This document shows positions 18,640-27,174 of a DNA stretch of 64,000 nt, piece by piece; positions within the stretch are counted from its first letter, which is position 1, and each line of letters starts with the position of its first letter. The notes beneath the pieces are model-generated. The model had not been told where the DNA came from and did no database searches. It saw only the letters and a program-made list of their open reading frames with translations. The DNA is taken from assembly GCA_900315745.1 (NCBI GenBank), contig ONAG01000002.1, positions 1-64,000 of the forward strand, in the 5' to 3' direction. The position numbers and the translations under genes were made by a program. The stretch comes from an uncultured Prevotellaceae bacterium. Its GTDB lineage: Bacteria > Bacteroidota > Bacteroidia > Bacteroidales > Bacteroidaceae.

Positions 18640-20718
18640 TCACTTCGGGAAATATTTATCAAGGAGCCCGTTCTTTTTAGCCCAGTCGTAAACGCTCCTG
18701 TTTCTATTGTGTAGTTCAGTGCGAGTCTTACAAATGGCAATAATAGCCATCTTCTCTTTCTCAGTATATGGCTTTGTCCATTTCGTAGGAAAAAATTGGT
18801 CAAGCAGCCCAGCATCTCGAAGTGTCACGTATGCACCAGGGTGTTTCCTACTCAAATCCATGCGAGAGCTACATCCAGAGATTATCGTCAGACTCTTTTC
18901 TATTGTCCATGTTTTCTTATATACACGCTTCTTATTGTTAGGGTAATACTTATCGAGTAGTCCAGCATCCTTTAAGAGTTTCCACGCTTGCGGATACTTA
19001 ATACACAGTTCACCGCGATACTTACATTCAGAGACTATCGCTATGGCACGTTCCAGAGTCCAGTAGCATCTGGGGGGTCTCCTGAATTTCATTTGTGAGC
19101 AATATTCTTCCCAAAGATGATGTCTAAGAATGTATTTGTAAAATTGGGGGGAACCATTGCGAAGGTCATCAACGTATTCATATTTTTCAACCTCTCGTTT
19201 TATTCGTTCATGGGTATAGAGGCTTGTAGTAGCACCAAGCGCACCACCCTTAACTTTATTAAGCATTTTCCACCCCTCAGCTGCATACTTCTTTATATAG
19301 TCATCCTCTACCTTTACTGCCACATCCTTGTGCAGCCAGTCCGTCAATATCGTAAATTCATACGTCGCGCCAGTTTTCTTGATATGTGGAAGAATGGGAG
19401 AGTTTTTCCTACCAGCTATATGAGCACGGTATCTGTCTTGGGGATCTTGTGCCAAACCAACGTATGCATACCCGTCGGAAAATGTAAACACATATATTTT
19501 TCGCTTGAACAAATTACCCCGTGGTATCATATGACTACAAATGTCATCCAGCCAACCATTTTTTTGAGCAGCCCCGTATGCGCTAGGGCAACCTTTGCTG
19601 AATTCGCTCTTTGAGTTATAATCTGCCGCCCGCTCCCTGCATCGTTCTTTATCCCAATAGCCCATGGGTCTGCTGAATGTTTCCATATGAGCGCATACCT
19701 TGTCTATAATACCTCTTTTGCAAGCTATACTATACGCACTGGAATCAGCTTCCATAAAATCCTTGCGTGTTTGATAGCAAACCGCAATGTCGGCAATCAA
19801 TTCGTCTGTCAAATCTCTGCTGCCACGTTTCATGTGGCCGCATAGTTTCTTAAACAAGCCTCTTTTGCATATCATTGAATAAGCCGAATTTTCATTCTTG
19901 CGGAAGTCCTTCAATACGGTATAATGAGATGCTATTTGGGCGAGTTTTTCATCAGGCACGTGCGGTTTATGCTCACGCTCCATATTATCGCATAGTTTCT
20001 CTAGCAAACCGCGTTCTTGCATGGCATTATAAGCTGATGATTCTTTTTCGCGAAAATCCTTCAATACAGTATAGCGGGATGCTATCATTGCGAGTTCTTT
20101 ATCTGTTCGATATTTAGACATTTCTCGTTTCATGTGACCACACAATTTATCAAGCAAACCACGCTTACTAATAATGGAATATGTCACAGGATCGTTCTTA
20201 CGGAAATCTCTTAGCACATCGTAGCTGGATGCTATGGCCGCAAGATCATCGTCAGATAAGTCTTTTCTTACATCCCGTTTCATGTGTCCGCATAGTTTGT
20301 CGAATAGGTTACGTTTGTGAATAAGTTGGAGGTTTGCAGGCTCCTTATCGCGAAACTCTTTCAGACTATCATAATTAGACGCAACGGTAGCAAGTTCTTC
20401 ATCCGTTACATCCCTCTTACTACGTTTCATGTGTCCACACAGTTTTCTTAACAATCCACGTTTGCCAATTATTGCATAAGTTTTTGCTTCTTTTTCACGG
20501 AATTCTTTCAGATTATCATATTTTGACGCAATCTCGGCAAGTTCTCCATTAGACAAATCCGGTCTTAATTCTCGTTTCATATTTCCGCACAGTTTATCAA
20601 ATAATCCACGTTTGCGGATAGCCATATAAGCAGAATGATCATTCCTAAAGAAATCCTTTAGCGAGCTATATTTAGCAGCTATGGCAGCCAGTTCTTGATC
20701 AGTTCTTCGCTTTCCCAT
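18640..20718 (-). CDS. GIY-YIG nuclease domain embedded in about 12 tandem ~43-residue repeats
   Basis: A 692-residue protein from ATG 20718; a GTG at 20748 would add ten residues. Eight repeats of about 43 residues fill residues 5-350. Each runs [TS]DxELAxIASxYxxLKDF, then xSAYxxIxKRGLLDKLCGHM and a basic spacer. They are followed by a GIY-YIG-like core (IYVFTFSDGYAYVGLAQDPQDRYRAHI, residues about 380-470), then four more diverged repeats ending GLLDKYFPK. Each repeat predicts two or three short helices. Similar short repeats accompany homing-type endonucleases in phages and large viruses, where they are thought to bind DNA. I infer a modular DNA-binding nuclease. It converges on the defence operon. 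Confidence 0.75.
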   Translation of the reverse strand: MGKRRTDQELAAIAAKYSSLKDFFRNDHSAYMAIRKRGLFDKLCGNMKRELRPDLSNGELAEIASKYDNLKEFREKEAKTYAIIGKRGLLRKLCGHMKRSKRDVTDEELATVASNYDSLKEFRDKEPANLQLIHKRNLFDKLCGHMKRDVRKDLSDDDLAAIASSYDVLRDFRKNDPVTYSIISKRGLLDKLCGHMKREMSKYRTDKELAMIASRYTVLKDFREKESSAYNAMQERGLLEKLCDNMEREHKPHVPDEKLAQIASHYTVLKDFRKNENSAYSMICKRGLFKKLCGHMKRGSRDLTDELIADIAVCYQTRKDFMEADSSAYSIACKRGIIDKVCAHMETFSRPMGYWDKERCRERAADYNSKSEFSKGCPSAYGAAQKNGWLDDICSHMIPRGNLFKRKIYVFTFSDGYAYVGLAQDPQDRYRAHIAGRKNSPILPHIKKTGATYEFTILTDWLHKDVAVKVEDDYIKKYAAEGWKMLNKVKGGALGATTSLYTHERIKREVEKYEYVDDLRNGSPQFYKYILRHHLWEEYCSQMKFRRPPRCYWTLERAIAIVSECKYRGELCIKYPQAWKLLKDAGLLDKYYPNNKKRVYKKTWTIEKSLTIISGCSSRMDLSRKHPGAYVTLRDAGLLDQFFPTKWTKPYTEKEKMAIIAICKTRTELHNRNRSVYDWAKKNGLLDKYFPK

Positions 20719-20731
20719 CGATATACCGTAT

Positions 20732-20899
20732 TTACATATGTTGCACACTTGTTAATAAAGCAGTATCTCCATAAATCAGGGAGAATAGTTCCTTGATTCT
20801 CACATCTACAAGACGTGCGCTCTTGCCAATTTTCACCCACTCCTCTCTAAAGTTAGGATTAGCGAGAATGTTAACATATCCAGGTTCTCTATTTGTCAT
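20732..20899 (-). pseudogene. Truncated GIY-YIG (T5orf172/Mug113-type) N-terminal fragment
   Basis: From the ATG at 20899, which has a purine-rich leader, a 55-residue peptide begins MTNREPGYVNILANPNFREE and continues WVKIGKSARLVDVRIKEL. This matches the opening of T5orf172/MUG113 GIY-YIG domains (GYVYILxNPxF...KIGxSxxPxxRxxEL). It then loses similarity and stops at 20732. A full domain needs about 90 residues, so this is a truncated copy. It lies directly upstream of the repeat protein and the two may once have been one gene or two related nucleases. Confidence 0.55.
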
Positions 20900-21571
20900 A
20901 ATATTCTCTTTCTTTGTCTCGTTACTCCACCTCAAATGCTCATCATACAATTTTAGCCTCAGTACTTCGTCATTTGCGAACTCGAACTGGAACTATTTGC
21001 GATTGAACCTCGAATTGTTCCACTTAATAATCCAGTGGTAGTTTGGACTGATGAAAATGACTCAATTATGCCCCAAAGATAATGATTTATTTTATGATCT
21101 GCACGGATTTCAGAAAGAAATGCAGAAACGAACATCTTATATTTTTAAAGGAACCTTAAAATTTCAATTATTAGGTTGAATATTTTTCTACCAATTGAAT
21201 AATAATCTACCTCATTCACGACTCTGCAATGTTTATGCAAGCATGGCTCTGCTCTCGCTGCTTATCCTGTTCTCCTCATGACAAAACACTATCGAGCTTG
21301 GTTTTGTTCATCTGACCTGAAGAATTGGTTCTAACACCACTTTGAATTAGAACCAAATTTGAAAAATGATGGTAAAAAAGGCTGGTTTTTGATGTTTTTT
21401 TACTCACATGATACGGTGCGTGGTATTTTTGCATGTGATTTCACTGTGGTGCTTCTGGTTACAAAGACACATGATATGATGCTTCTTGAAATCTGGCATG
21501 CAAAAGGATTCGTGCATAAGGCATCACGTGAATGAGAGACGAATAAGTAATTAACATATATTTTTTTTGTT
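20900..21571. other. Long intergenic region with a direct repeat before the excisionase-like gene
   Basis: 672 bp, AT-rich, no supported gene. A 15-bp direct repeat (CACATGATACGGTGC at 21405-21419 and CACATGATATGATGC at 21468-21482, 13/15 identical) lies 90-170 bp before the HTH gene. It may be a binding site for that protein or part of a replication or excision site. Confidence 0.4.
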
Positions 21572-21886
21572 ATGAATTCCGAGAATAAAATCTTAGGCAA
21601 CCAACTGGTTGTGATGTCAAGGGATGACCTTGACTCTTTGGTTAACGAAATGGCACAAAACATCGTTGCCATTCAAGCCATGAACATGCAAAATGATAGT
21701 GAAGCGGGGAAGGATGCTCCTGAAGGAAAGCGATTCATCACACGTAAAGAAACAGCGCGTCTGCTGCATGTGAACTACACCACGCTCTGGCGATGGAACA
21801 AGCAAGGATATCTCCGTTCCAGAAAGATTGGCGGAAGGCATGTCATGTACAAATACAGTGATGTTATGGCTTTGCTCAATGGCTAA
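21572..21886 (+). CDS. Excisionase-like helix-turn-helix protein (HTH_17)
   Basis: A 104-residue DNA-binding protein. The C-terminal half is a MerR/excisionase-type winged helix: FITRKETARLLHVNYTTLWRW, then KQGYLRSRKIGGRHVMYKYSDV. The N-terminal half is a short helical region (SRDDLDSLVNEMAQNIVAIQ). Such genes in Bacteroidetes mobile elements act as excision or regulatory factors. It is followed, 23 bp later, by a DUF6291 gene on the same strand, and the three genes to 23197 form one module. No integrase is present in this window. Confidence 0.8.
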   Translation: MNSENKILGNQLVVMSRDDLDSLVNEMAQNIVAIQAMNMQNDSEAGKDAPEGKRFITRKETARLLHVNYTTLWRWNKQGYLRSRKIGGRHVMYKYSDVMALLNG

Positions 21887-21909
21887 GTATGACAAGAAAG
21901 GAGGTCTAT

Positions 21910-22698
21910 ATGGCAAAAGACTCAAATACAATCCTGCTCTTCACGGAACACCGAGATGCCATCAGCTATCTTACTGATGAAGAAGCCGGGCAGATGTTCA
22001 AGGCCATCTATGACTATGCCTGTGAGGGTGTTGTGCCAAAATTTGCCGGTCCAATGATGTCGGTATTTGCGATGATTCGCTCACAGATAGACCGCAGCAG
22101 AGATGCTTATAAAGAGAAGTGTCAGAAAAACAGTGCAAATGCCAAGAAACGTTATGCTTTCAAACAGCAGGAAACCTGCGAACGCATGCCATCGCATACG
22201 AACGCAAACGACAGTTTGCCTCCGCATCCCGTCGCATGCATTCCTAATCCTAATCATAGTCCAAATCCTAATCCGAACATTGATGATGGAACTAACACTT
22301 CCATCATCAATGAAGCGGAAATGATAGGAGGTGATGACTACCCATTTGATGAAATTTGGGAGATGTATGACAAGCAAATAGGTGTTCAGGAACAACTCAG
22401 ACAACGTTGGAACGCACTATCACACGATGACAAGAAAGCGATTTTCGCCTATGTTCCCCTTTATGTGCAGGCGCGACCTGACAGGAAATACCGCAAGGAC
22501 TTTGCGAACTTCCTAACCTGCCGCACATGGGAAACGGAACCAATCAATTTAGCACAATTACGCAATGGAAACAACTATCAACACTGCAACCAATCAATTG
22601 AAGCAAGAAGGGAAGCATCCCAGCGGACCACCTTGCAACTTGCCAATAAACTCATCGGCTCAAGCACCGAACCTGTCGCCAGCTTTGATGAAGATTAA
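21910..22698 (+). CDS. DUF6291-type protein (phage/plasmid replisome-organiser-like)
   Basis: A 262-residue protein. The start at 21910 is chosen over 21889 because it follows an exceptionally good Shine-Dalgarno (AAAGGAGG, about 6 bp upstream), rare in this phylum. The N-terminal domain (FTEHRDAISYLTDEEAGQMFKAIYDYAC...IDRSRDAYKEKC) fits DUF6291. A low-complexity Asn/Pro linker follows, then a C-terminal helical region (FDEIWEMYDKQIG...YRKDFANFLTCRTWE) typical of replication-organiser proteins of mobile elements. Function in DNA replication of the element is inferred from family context. It overlaps the next gene by 11 bp. Confidence 0.7.
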   Translation: MAKDSNTILLFTEHRDAISYLTDEEAGQMFKAIYDYACEGVVPKFAGPMMSVFAMIRSQIDRSRDAYKEKCQKNSANAKKRYAFKQQETCERMPSHTNANDSLPPHPVACIPNPNHSPNPNPNIDDGTNTSIINEAEMIGGDDYPFDEIWEMYDKQIGVQEQLRQRWNALSHDDKKAIFAYVPLYVQARPDRKYRKDFANFLTCRTWETEPINLAQLRNGNNYQHCNQSIEARREASQRTTLQLANKLIGSSTEPVASFDED

Positions 22699-23197
22699 GA
22701 ACAAGTTCCCCACGGTAAAAGAATTCCTGGTCGCCATCAATCCAGACAGGCAATTGCAGATATGCAACAATCCCAAGGATTGCTATTTTGGCAACTCACC
22801 CACATTGGCATCACTGAACAAACTCTACGGACAAGGGACGGCAGAGGTGTGGCTTTCTGCTGAGGTGCAAGAGGCGTGTCTGTTCATGGGGATAAAGGAA
22901 ATGCCGGACTTCAACCAGACGGAGAAGTTGGTCAAGATAATAGCACAGCAATATGGCTATCTGAAGGTTGACGAACTGCAGCTGTTCTTCTTCAATTTCT
23001 GCTCCGCGAAGTATCGTCACTTCTACAATACCTTCGACCCGTCCATTATCATTCTAAGCCTTCGTGATTTCCTGAATGACAGGAATCGGGCTTATGATGA
23101 ACGTGAGCAAAGGGAAAGGGAACGACAGTATGTGGAGTGGAAGAAGAATGCCATCACCTACGAAGAGTACCGACGACGGGAAAAAGAAAAGGGATAA
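22688..23197 (+). CDS. DUF6633-type mobile-element protein
   Basis: A 169-residue protein starting MKIKNKFPTVKEFLVAINPDR inside the end of the DUF6291 gene (11-bp overlap, coupled translation). FGNSPTLASLNKLYGQGTAEVWL and YGYLKVDELQLFFFNFCSAKYRHFY are the conserved family blocks. The C terminus is a charged helix rich in Arg and Glu. DUF6633 proteins sit beside replication-type genes in Bacteroidetes mobile elements. The biochemical role is unknown. An in-frame ATG at 22565 exists but would overlap the previous gene by 134 bp. Confidence 0.65.
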   Translation: MKIKNKFPTVKEFLVAINPDRQLQICNNPKDCYFGNSPTLASLNKLYGQGTAEVWLSAEVQEACLFMGIKEMPDFNQTEKLVKIIAQQYGYLKVDELQLFFFNFCSAKYRHFYNTFDPSIIILSLRDFLNDRNRAYDEREQRERERQYVEWKKNAITYEEYRRREKEKG

Positions 23198-23221
23198 TGA
23201 CAAAATGAAAATACAACATGT

Positions 23222-23268
23222 AAAATCGGGGTTGTCGAAAGCTTGCTTTTCGATCCCCGATTTTTATG
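23222..23268 (+). terminator. Intrinsic terminator after the mobile-element module
   Basis: AAATCGGGG pairs with CCCCGATTT across an inner CGAAA/TTTCG stem, followed by five T residues. It lies 25 bp after the DUF6633 gene. Confidence 0.8.
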
Positions 23269-23503
23269 AAGGGAAACGTCAAAAGGAATGGTGTTTTTGA
23301 AAACTCTAAGCCTAATTAGAGTTAACTTTCGTTAACACGTGGTTGCCCCTGCCAAAAAAAGATTTTGGGGAGCAAGCTCGGACAAGAAAACGGTGTAAAA
23401 GCGAGGTGTAAAAATGAATACCTCGACTATATACTTGAACCATGCAATATGCATCCATGGAGACCTTTCTGGGTTCACTTCATTCCCTGAATCAGATTAT
23501 TTG

Positions 23504-23525
23504 GTGGGGCAAATGTGGGGCAAAT
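23504..23525. repeat. Tandem 11-bp repeat near the tRNA end of the island
   Basis: GTGGGGCAAAT occurs twice in direct contact. Repeats of this kind occur near integration sites of Bacteroidetes elements, where integrase arm-binding sites would be expected. It lies 173 bp from the 3' end of tRNA-Arg. Confidence 0.45.
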
Positions 23526-23537
23526 AGCCTATACAAA

Positions 23538-23688
23538 AATCACAAGTGCTTTATTTTCAAGCACTTGCGATTTGCAAAAGTGATCCCGTTGGATTGATTA
23601 CATCTATCCCGTAGGCTGGCGCCAGCCATCCTACAAAAGCTTAAATGCCTCGAAGATTTTAAAGCGAGCTTTCATCTTCGAGACATTT
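23538..23688. repeat. Three strong palindromes next to tRNA-Arg
   Basis: Three structures lie in a row: a 14-bp stem (23538-23551 with 23559-23572, one mismatch), a perfect 14-bp palindrome GGCTGGCGCCAGCC (23614-23627), and a 15-bp stem (23643-23657 with 23674-23688, one mismatch). The last is just downstream of the minus-strand tRNA and may be its terminator, although no clear U-tract follows. Otherwise the 23269-23697 gap holds no gene. Confidence 0.55.
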
Positions 23689-23697
23689 AACCTTTCG

Positions 23698-23771
23698 TGA
23701 TCCCGCAGGGATTCAAACCCTGGACCTTCAGAACCGGAATCTGACGCTCTATTCAGCTAAGCTACGGGACC
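23698..23771 (-). tRNA. tRNA-Arg (anticodon CCG)
   Basis: A 74-nt cloverleaf. Acceptor stem GGTCCCG pairs with CGGGATC (one G-U), with discriminator A. Anticodon stem TCAGA/TCTGA encloses loop TTCCGGT, giving anticodon CCG, which reads CGG codons. The T arm is CAGGG-TTTGAATC-CCTG. CCA is not encoded. It marks the right edge of the accessory island, where integrases often insert at the 3' end of tRNA genes. Confidence 0.93.
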
Positions 23772-24009
23772 TTTATAAAAAGCAAATGCAAAAGTACGCA
23801 TTATTCTTGTAATGAACAAATTTTGGATTGCTATTTCTTCCCCAATCACTTGCTTGCTTACATTATCATTTTTGCCAAAAAACCCACCAACAAATGTTGA
23901 TATGATTGTAAATGAACAAAAACAAACGTCAATATGACATAAAAATTAAAAAAATGCTATCTTTTTGCAAAAATTTCGGCATTTATTCTTTCATATAAGT
24001 ATTATTATA

Positions 24010-24017
24010 TACCTTTG
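24010..24017 (+). promoter_or_regulatory. Putative -7 box of the asnA promoter
   Basis: TACCTTTG followed by CACCGC matches the Bacteroidetes -7 box exactly as in the rpsO promoter, 72 bp before the asnA ATG. The -33 element is not clear. Confidence 0.55.
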
Positions 24018-24089
24018 CACCGCAAAAGAAAAAGCTATCATCCCACTTTTTCAAACACGAAATACATCAGGCTAAAAAGCAAGATAAAA

Positions 24090-25127
24090 ATGAGCAAATT
24101 GATCAAGCCACTCGAATACAAGGCACTACTCAACATGCGCCAGACGGAGCAAGGCATCAAACTGATTAAAGACTTCTTCCAACAAAATCTGAGCACCGAA
24201 TTGCGGCTTCATCGTGTCACGGCACCATTGTTCGTATTGAAAGGTCTTGGCATCAACGACGACCTTAATGGTGTGGAACGTCCCGTCACCTTCCCTATAA
24301 AAGACCTGGATGATGCAAAGGCTGAAGTGGTACATTCGTTAGCGAAATGGAAGAGACTGACTCTTGCAGAATATGAGATAGAGCCAGGCTACGGCATATA
24401 TACAGACATGAACGCCATACGCGCCGACGAGGAACTTGACAACATACATTCGCTATATGTGGACCAATGGGACTGGGAAGCCGTGATAACACGAAAAGAC
24501 CGCACGATAGACTATCTTAAAGATGTGGTGAAACGCATCTATTGTGCCATTCGCCGAACAGAATACTTGGTTTGTGAGACATATCCGCAAATAAAGCCTT
24601 TCCTCCCAAAGGACATTCACTTCATCCATAGTGAGGAACTGCTGCAGATGTACCCTGACATGACCGCCAAGGAACGCGAGGATGCCATTTGCAAGAAATA
24701 TGGTGCTGTGTTCCTGATAGGCATTGGTGGCGATCTCTCCAATGGTGAGCCACACGACGGAAGAGCTCCCGACTATGACGACTGGTCCACCGAGGGTGAC
24801 AATGGGCTCAAAGGTCTCAATGGCGACATCCTGATCTGGTATCCGATATTGGGCAGGTCATTGGAATTGTCATCAATGGGCATAAGGGTTGACAAGGAGT
24901 CTCTGTTAAGACAACTGGAAATAACAGGCAAGCAAGAGCGAGCTGAGTTATACTTCCACCATCAACTTCTCGAAGGCAAATTGCCTCTCACGATTGGCGG
25001 TGGCATAGGCCAAAGCAGACTATGCCAGATGCTTCTTCAAAAGGCGCACATCGGTGAGATTCAAGCCAGCATCTGGCCCGATGAAATGAGACGAGAATGC
25101 AAGAAAATAGGAATGCCGCTGATTTAG
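24090..25127 (+). CDS. asnA: Aspartate--ammonia ligase (asparagine synthetase A)
   Basis: Makes asparagine from aspartate, ammonia and ATP in the cytoplasm. A 345-residue class-II aminoacyl-tRNA-synthetase-like protein, the usual length for AsnA. Recognisable blocks are LSTELRLHRVTAPLFV, AKWKRLTLAEYEIEPGYGIYTDMNAIR, WEAVITRKDRT, and the C-terminal motif LPLTIGGGIGQSRLCQMLL. The start MSKLIKPLEYK at 24090 is preferred over the in-frame ATG at 24015, which lies beside the promoter box. It converges on dnaX with only 2 bp between the stop codons. Confidence 0.95.
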   Translation: MSKLIKPLEYKALLNMRQTEQGIKLIKDFFQQNLSTELRLHRVTAPLFVLKGLGINDDLNGVERPVTFPIKDLDDAKAEVVHSLAKWKRLTLAEYEIEPGYGIYTDMNAIRADEELDNIHSLYVDQWDWEAVITRKDRTIDYLKDVVKRIYCAIRRTEYLVCETYPQIKPFLPKDIHFIHSEELLQMYPDMTAKEREDAICKKYGAVFLIGIGGDLSNGEPHDGRAPDYDDWSTEGDNGLKGLNGDILIWYPILGRSLELSSMGIRVDKESLLRQLEITGKQERAELYFHHQLLEGKLPLTIGGGIGQSRLCQMLLQKAHIGEIQASIWPDEMRRECKKIGMPLI

Positions 25128-25129
25128 CT

Positions 25130-26965
25130 TCATGCCATGTCGAGGTCGAGCAACTCTGCCAACTGTTCGATGGCATGGTTTTCCCTTCTCAACTTTTCAA
25201 AAATTTCCCTTCTTGACAATATCGGCTTCACCTCATTGGCTTCAGCCAAACGGATGTTGAAGCCGATATTGCCATTGTGCAGATATTTCGCCATCGTCAT
25301 GCGCAGCCTGTTCTTATAGCTCATGGCTTGGTCGAGCAACTGCTTGTTGTCGATCACCAGCTCTATGTTCGGATGCTGGGTTATCTTTGGCTGGACATTC
25401 TTCAGCCTTTGGGAGAATCCAATGAGCTCCTTTACAGCCATCATCCTATTGCACATTGACAGCCATTCTCTGGAAAGGTCTTCTTGAGTGAATTGCGAGT
25501 TTTCCTCCTTGTTGGTGATTTCCGCTTCATCCACTACGGTTTTCTCCTCTTTCGCCATCCCCATTTGCTTGAAAGAAGTGGAGAACCCACCCGACTTGAG
25601 CCTCATTCCCAATGATGGTCTTGCCGGAGGTGTTAATGGCGGAGTGTTGGTTGTGGATACTGTCTGGCTGACAGCAGGAGGATTGAGAGACGTTGTAGGA
25701 GTGCTTTCAGGCGTTTGTGGTGCCGGAGTGGCTTTGGGAGCCTGCATTACCCGTTGAGCCATCCGTCCGGTCGCGGCCACCTGCGCTGCCGCATTTTTCT
25801 GACCAGAAGCCACCAATTTCTTGAACAGGGATTTCAAAGACTTCTTAGGGCGACGCCCCGCGCCAGCCTCATCTTCTTGTGTTATCTGCGCTATTTCAAT
25901 AAGTGTCAGCTCCACCAACAGGCGCTTGTTGCTGCTTGCCTTGTAGTTGACGTCACAGTCATTGCAATAGCGCAGGGCTTGATAGATGAATTTGGCAGGG
26001 CATTTTTGCGCCTGTTCGCCAAACTTCGTCTTGAGCCTGTCGCTTGCCTCTATAAGTGGCAGAGTGCCGGGATTCTTTGCCATCAAGACATTTCTCAGGT
26101 GGCTTGCCAATCCGTTGACAAATTGACCACCGTCGAATCCATTCTCAATAATTTCATTGAGCAACACCATCACATCAGGCACCTTGTTTTGCAGACTGAG
26201 GTCAACCAGTTTGAAGTAATTCTCACTATCCAGGACATTGAGATTTTGCAGCACCTTTTCGTAAGTGAGGTTTCCACCGCAGAAGCTGACGCACTGGTCG
26301 AAAATCGACAATGCGTCACGCATGCCTCCATCTGCCTTTTCGGCTATAAGGTTGAGTGCCTCATCCTCGTATGTCACACCTTCCTTCCCTGCCACCATTT
26401 TCAGATGAGACACCGTATGGGGCACGTCCATCCTCTCGAAGTCATAGATTTGGCATCGTGAAATGATGGTAGGCAATATCTTATGTTTCTCGGTAGTGGC
26501 AAGGATGAAAATCACATACGAAGGAGGTTCTTCCAATGTCTTGAGAAAAGCATTAAAAGCCTGAGGTGAGAGCATGTGCACCTCGTCGATGATGAACACC
26601 TTGTAGCGTCCCAACTGAGGCGGCACCCTTGTCTGGTCCATCAATGCCTTTATATGTTCCACTCCATTGTTGCTCGCCGCATCAAGTTCGAAAATGTTGA
26701 GAGAGCGCTGTTCATTGAAAGCCCGGCAGCTCTCACATTCGTTGCAAGCCTCTCCATCGGGCGATACATTCTCACAATTGATGGTCTTGGCGAAAATACG
26801 AGCGCATGTTGTCTTCCCCACTCCACGCGGTCCGCAGAAGAGGAAAGCATGTGCCAATTTCCTATTCTTCACCGCATTCTTCAGCGTGGAAGTAAGGGCG
26901 GTCTGCCCTACCACGGAGCTGAATGTCATGGGTCTGTACTTTCGTGCAGAAACGATATATTCCAT
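25130..26965 (-). CDS. dnaX: DNA polymerase III subunit gamma/tau
   Basis: The clamp-loader ATPase of the replisome. The start MEYIVSARKYRP at 26965 is the family start; the in-frame codon at 27028 would add 21 non-conserved residues. A 611-residue protein with Walker A GPRGVGKTT, the zinc module Cys-x8-Cys-x2-Cys-x2-Cys (CENVSPDGEACNECESC), DEVH (Walker B) and the SRC motif (IISRCQIYDF). A Pro/Thr-rich linker (residues about 400-480) precedes the tau-like C-terminal domain. No slippery poly-A/T stretch obvious enough to predict gamma production was seen. Confidence 0.95.
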   Translation of the reverse strand: MEYIVSARKYRPMTFSSVVGQTALTSTLKNAVKNRKLAHAFLFCGPRGVGKTTCARIFAKTINCENVSPDGEACNECESCRAFNEQRSLNIFELDAASNNGVEHIKALMDQTRVPPQLGRYKVFIIDEVHMLSPQAFNAFLKTLEEPPSYVIFILATTEKHKILPTIISRCQIYDFERMDVPHTVSHLKMVAGKEGVTYEDEALNLIAEKADGGMRDALSIFDQCVSFCGGNLTYEKVLQNLNVLDSENYFKLVDLSLQNKVPDVMVLLNEIIENGFDGGQFVNGLASHLRNVLMAKNPGTLPLIEASDRLKTKFGEQAQKCPAKFIYQALRYCNDCDVNYKASSNKRLLVELTLIEIAQITQEDEAGAGRRPKKSLKSLFKKLVASGQKNAAAQVAATGRMAQRVMQAPKATPAPQTPESTPTTSLNPPAVSQTVSTTNTPPLTPPARPSLGMRLKSGGFSTSFKQMGMAKEEKTVVDEAEITNKEENSQFTQEDLSREWLSMCNRMMAVKELIGFSQRLKNVQPKITQHPNIELVIDNKQLLDQAMSYKNRLRMTMAKYLHNGNIGFNIRLAEANEVKPILSRREIFEKLRRENHAIEQLAELLDLDMA

Positions 26966-27097
26966 TTTACTTTTCTTGTGTTTTTGTTGAGTTGCAAAGA
27001 TAGCTATTTTTTTGCCAACAACAAACAAAGGTTGTTATTTTTTCAGAACGACTTTTTCGTTAGATATAAAGAAGGTAAAAATAAAAATGGCAATCTT

Positions 27098-27129
27098 TTT
27101 GCTTTTTATCCATGTTTGCATTAACTTTG
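27098..27129 (+). promoter_or_regulatory. Bacteroidetes-type promoter for the LysM protein gene
   Basis: TTTG at 27098-27101 and TAACTTTG at 27122-27129 are separated by 20 bp, matching the consensus TTTG-N19-21-TAnnTTTG. The ATG is 45 bp downstream. Confidence 0.75.
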
Positions 27130-27174
27130 CAAATTGGAAGGAAAGTCATCCGTGTTAATACTAATGATTGGAAT

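Noticed and set aside
18640..20718. CRISPR-like array suspected from repeated similar DNA in this segment
   Set aside because: The repetition is at protein level (about 43 codons per unit, diverged DNA). There are no short identical repeats with unique spacers.
23579..23587. GTGATCCCG, identical to 9 bases at the 3' end of tRNA-Arg, as a possible att duplicate
   Set aside because: Only 9 bp match and the following bases diverge at once. True tRNA att repeats are usually longer, so this may be chance.
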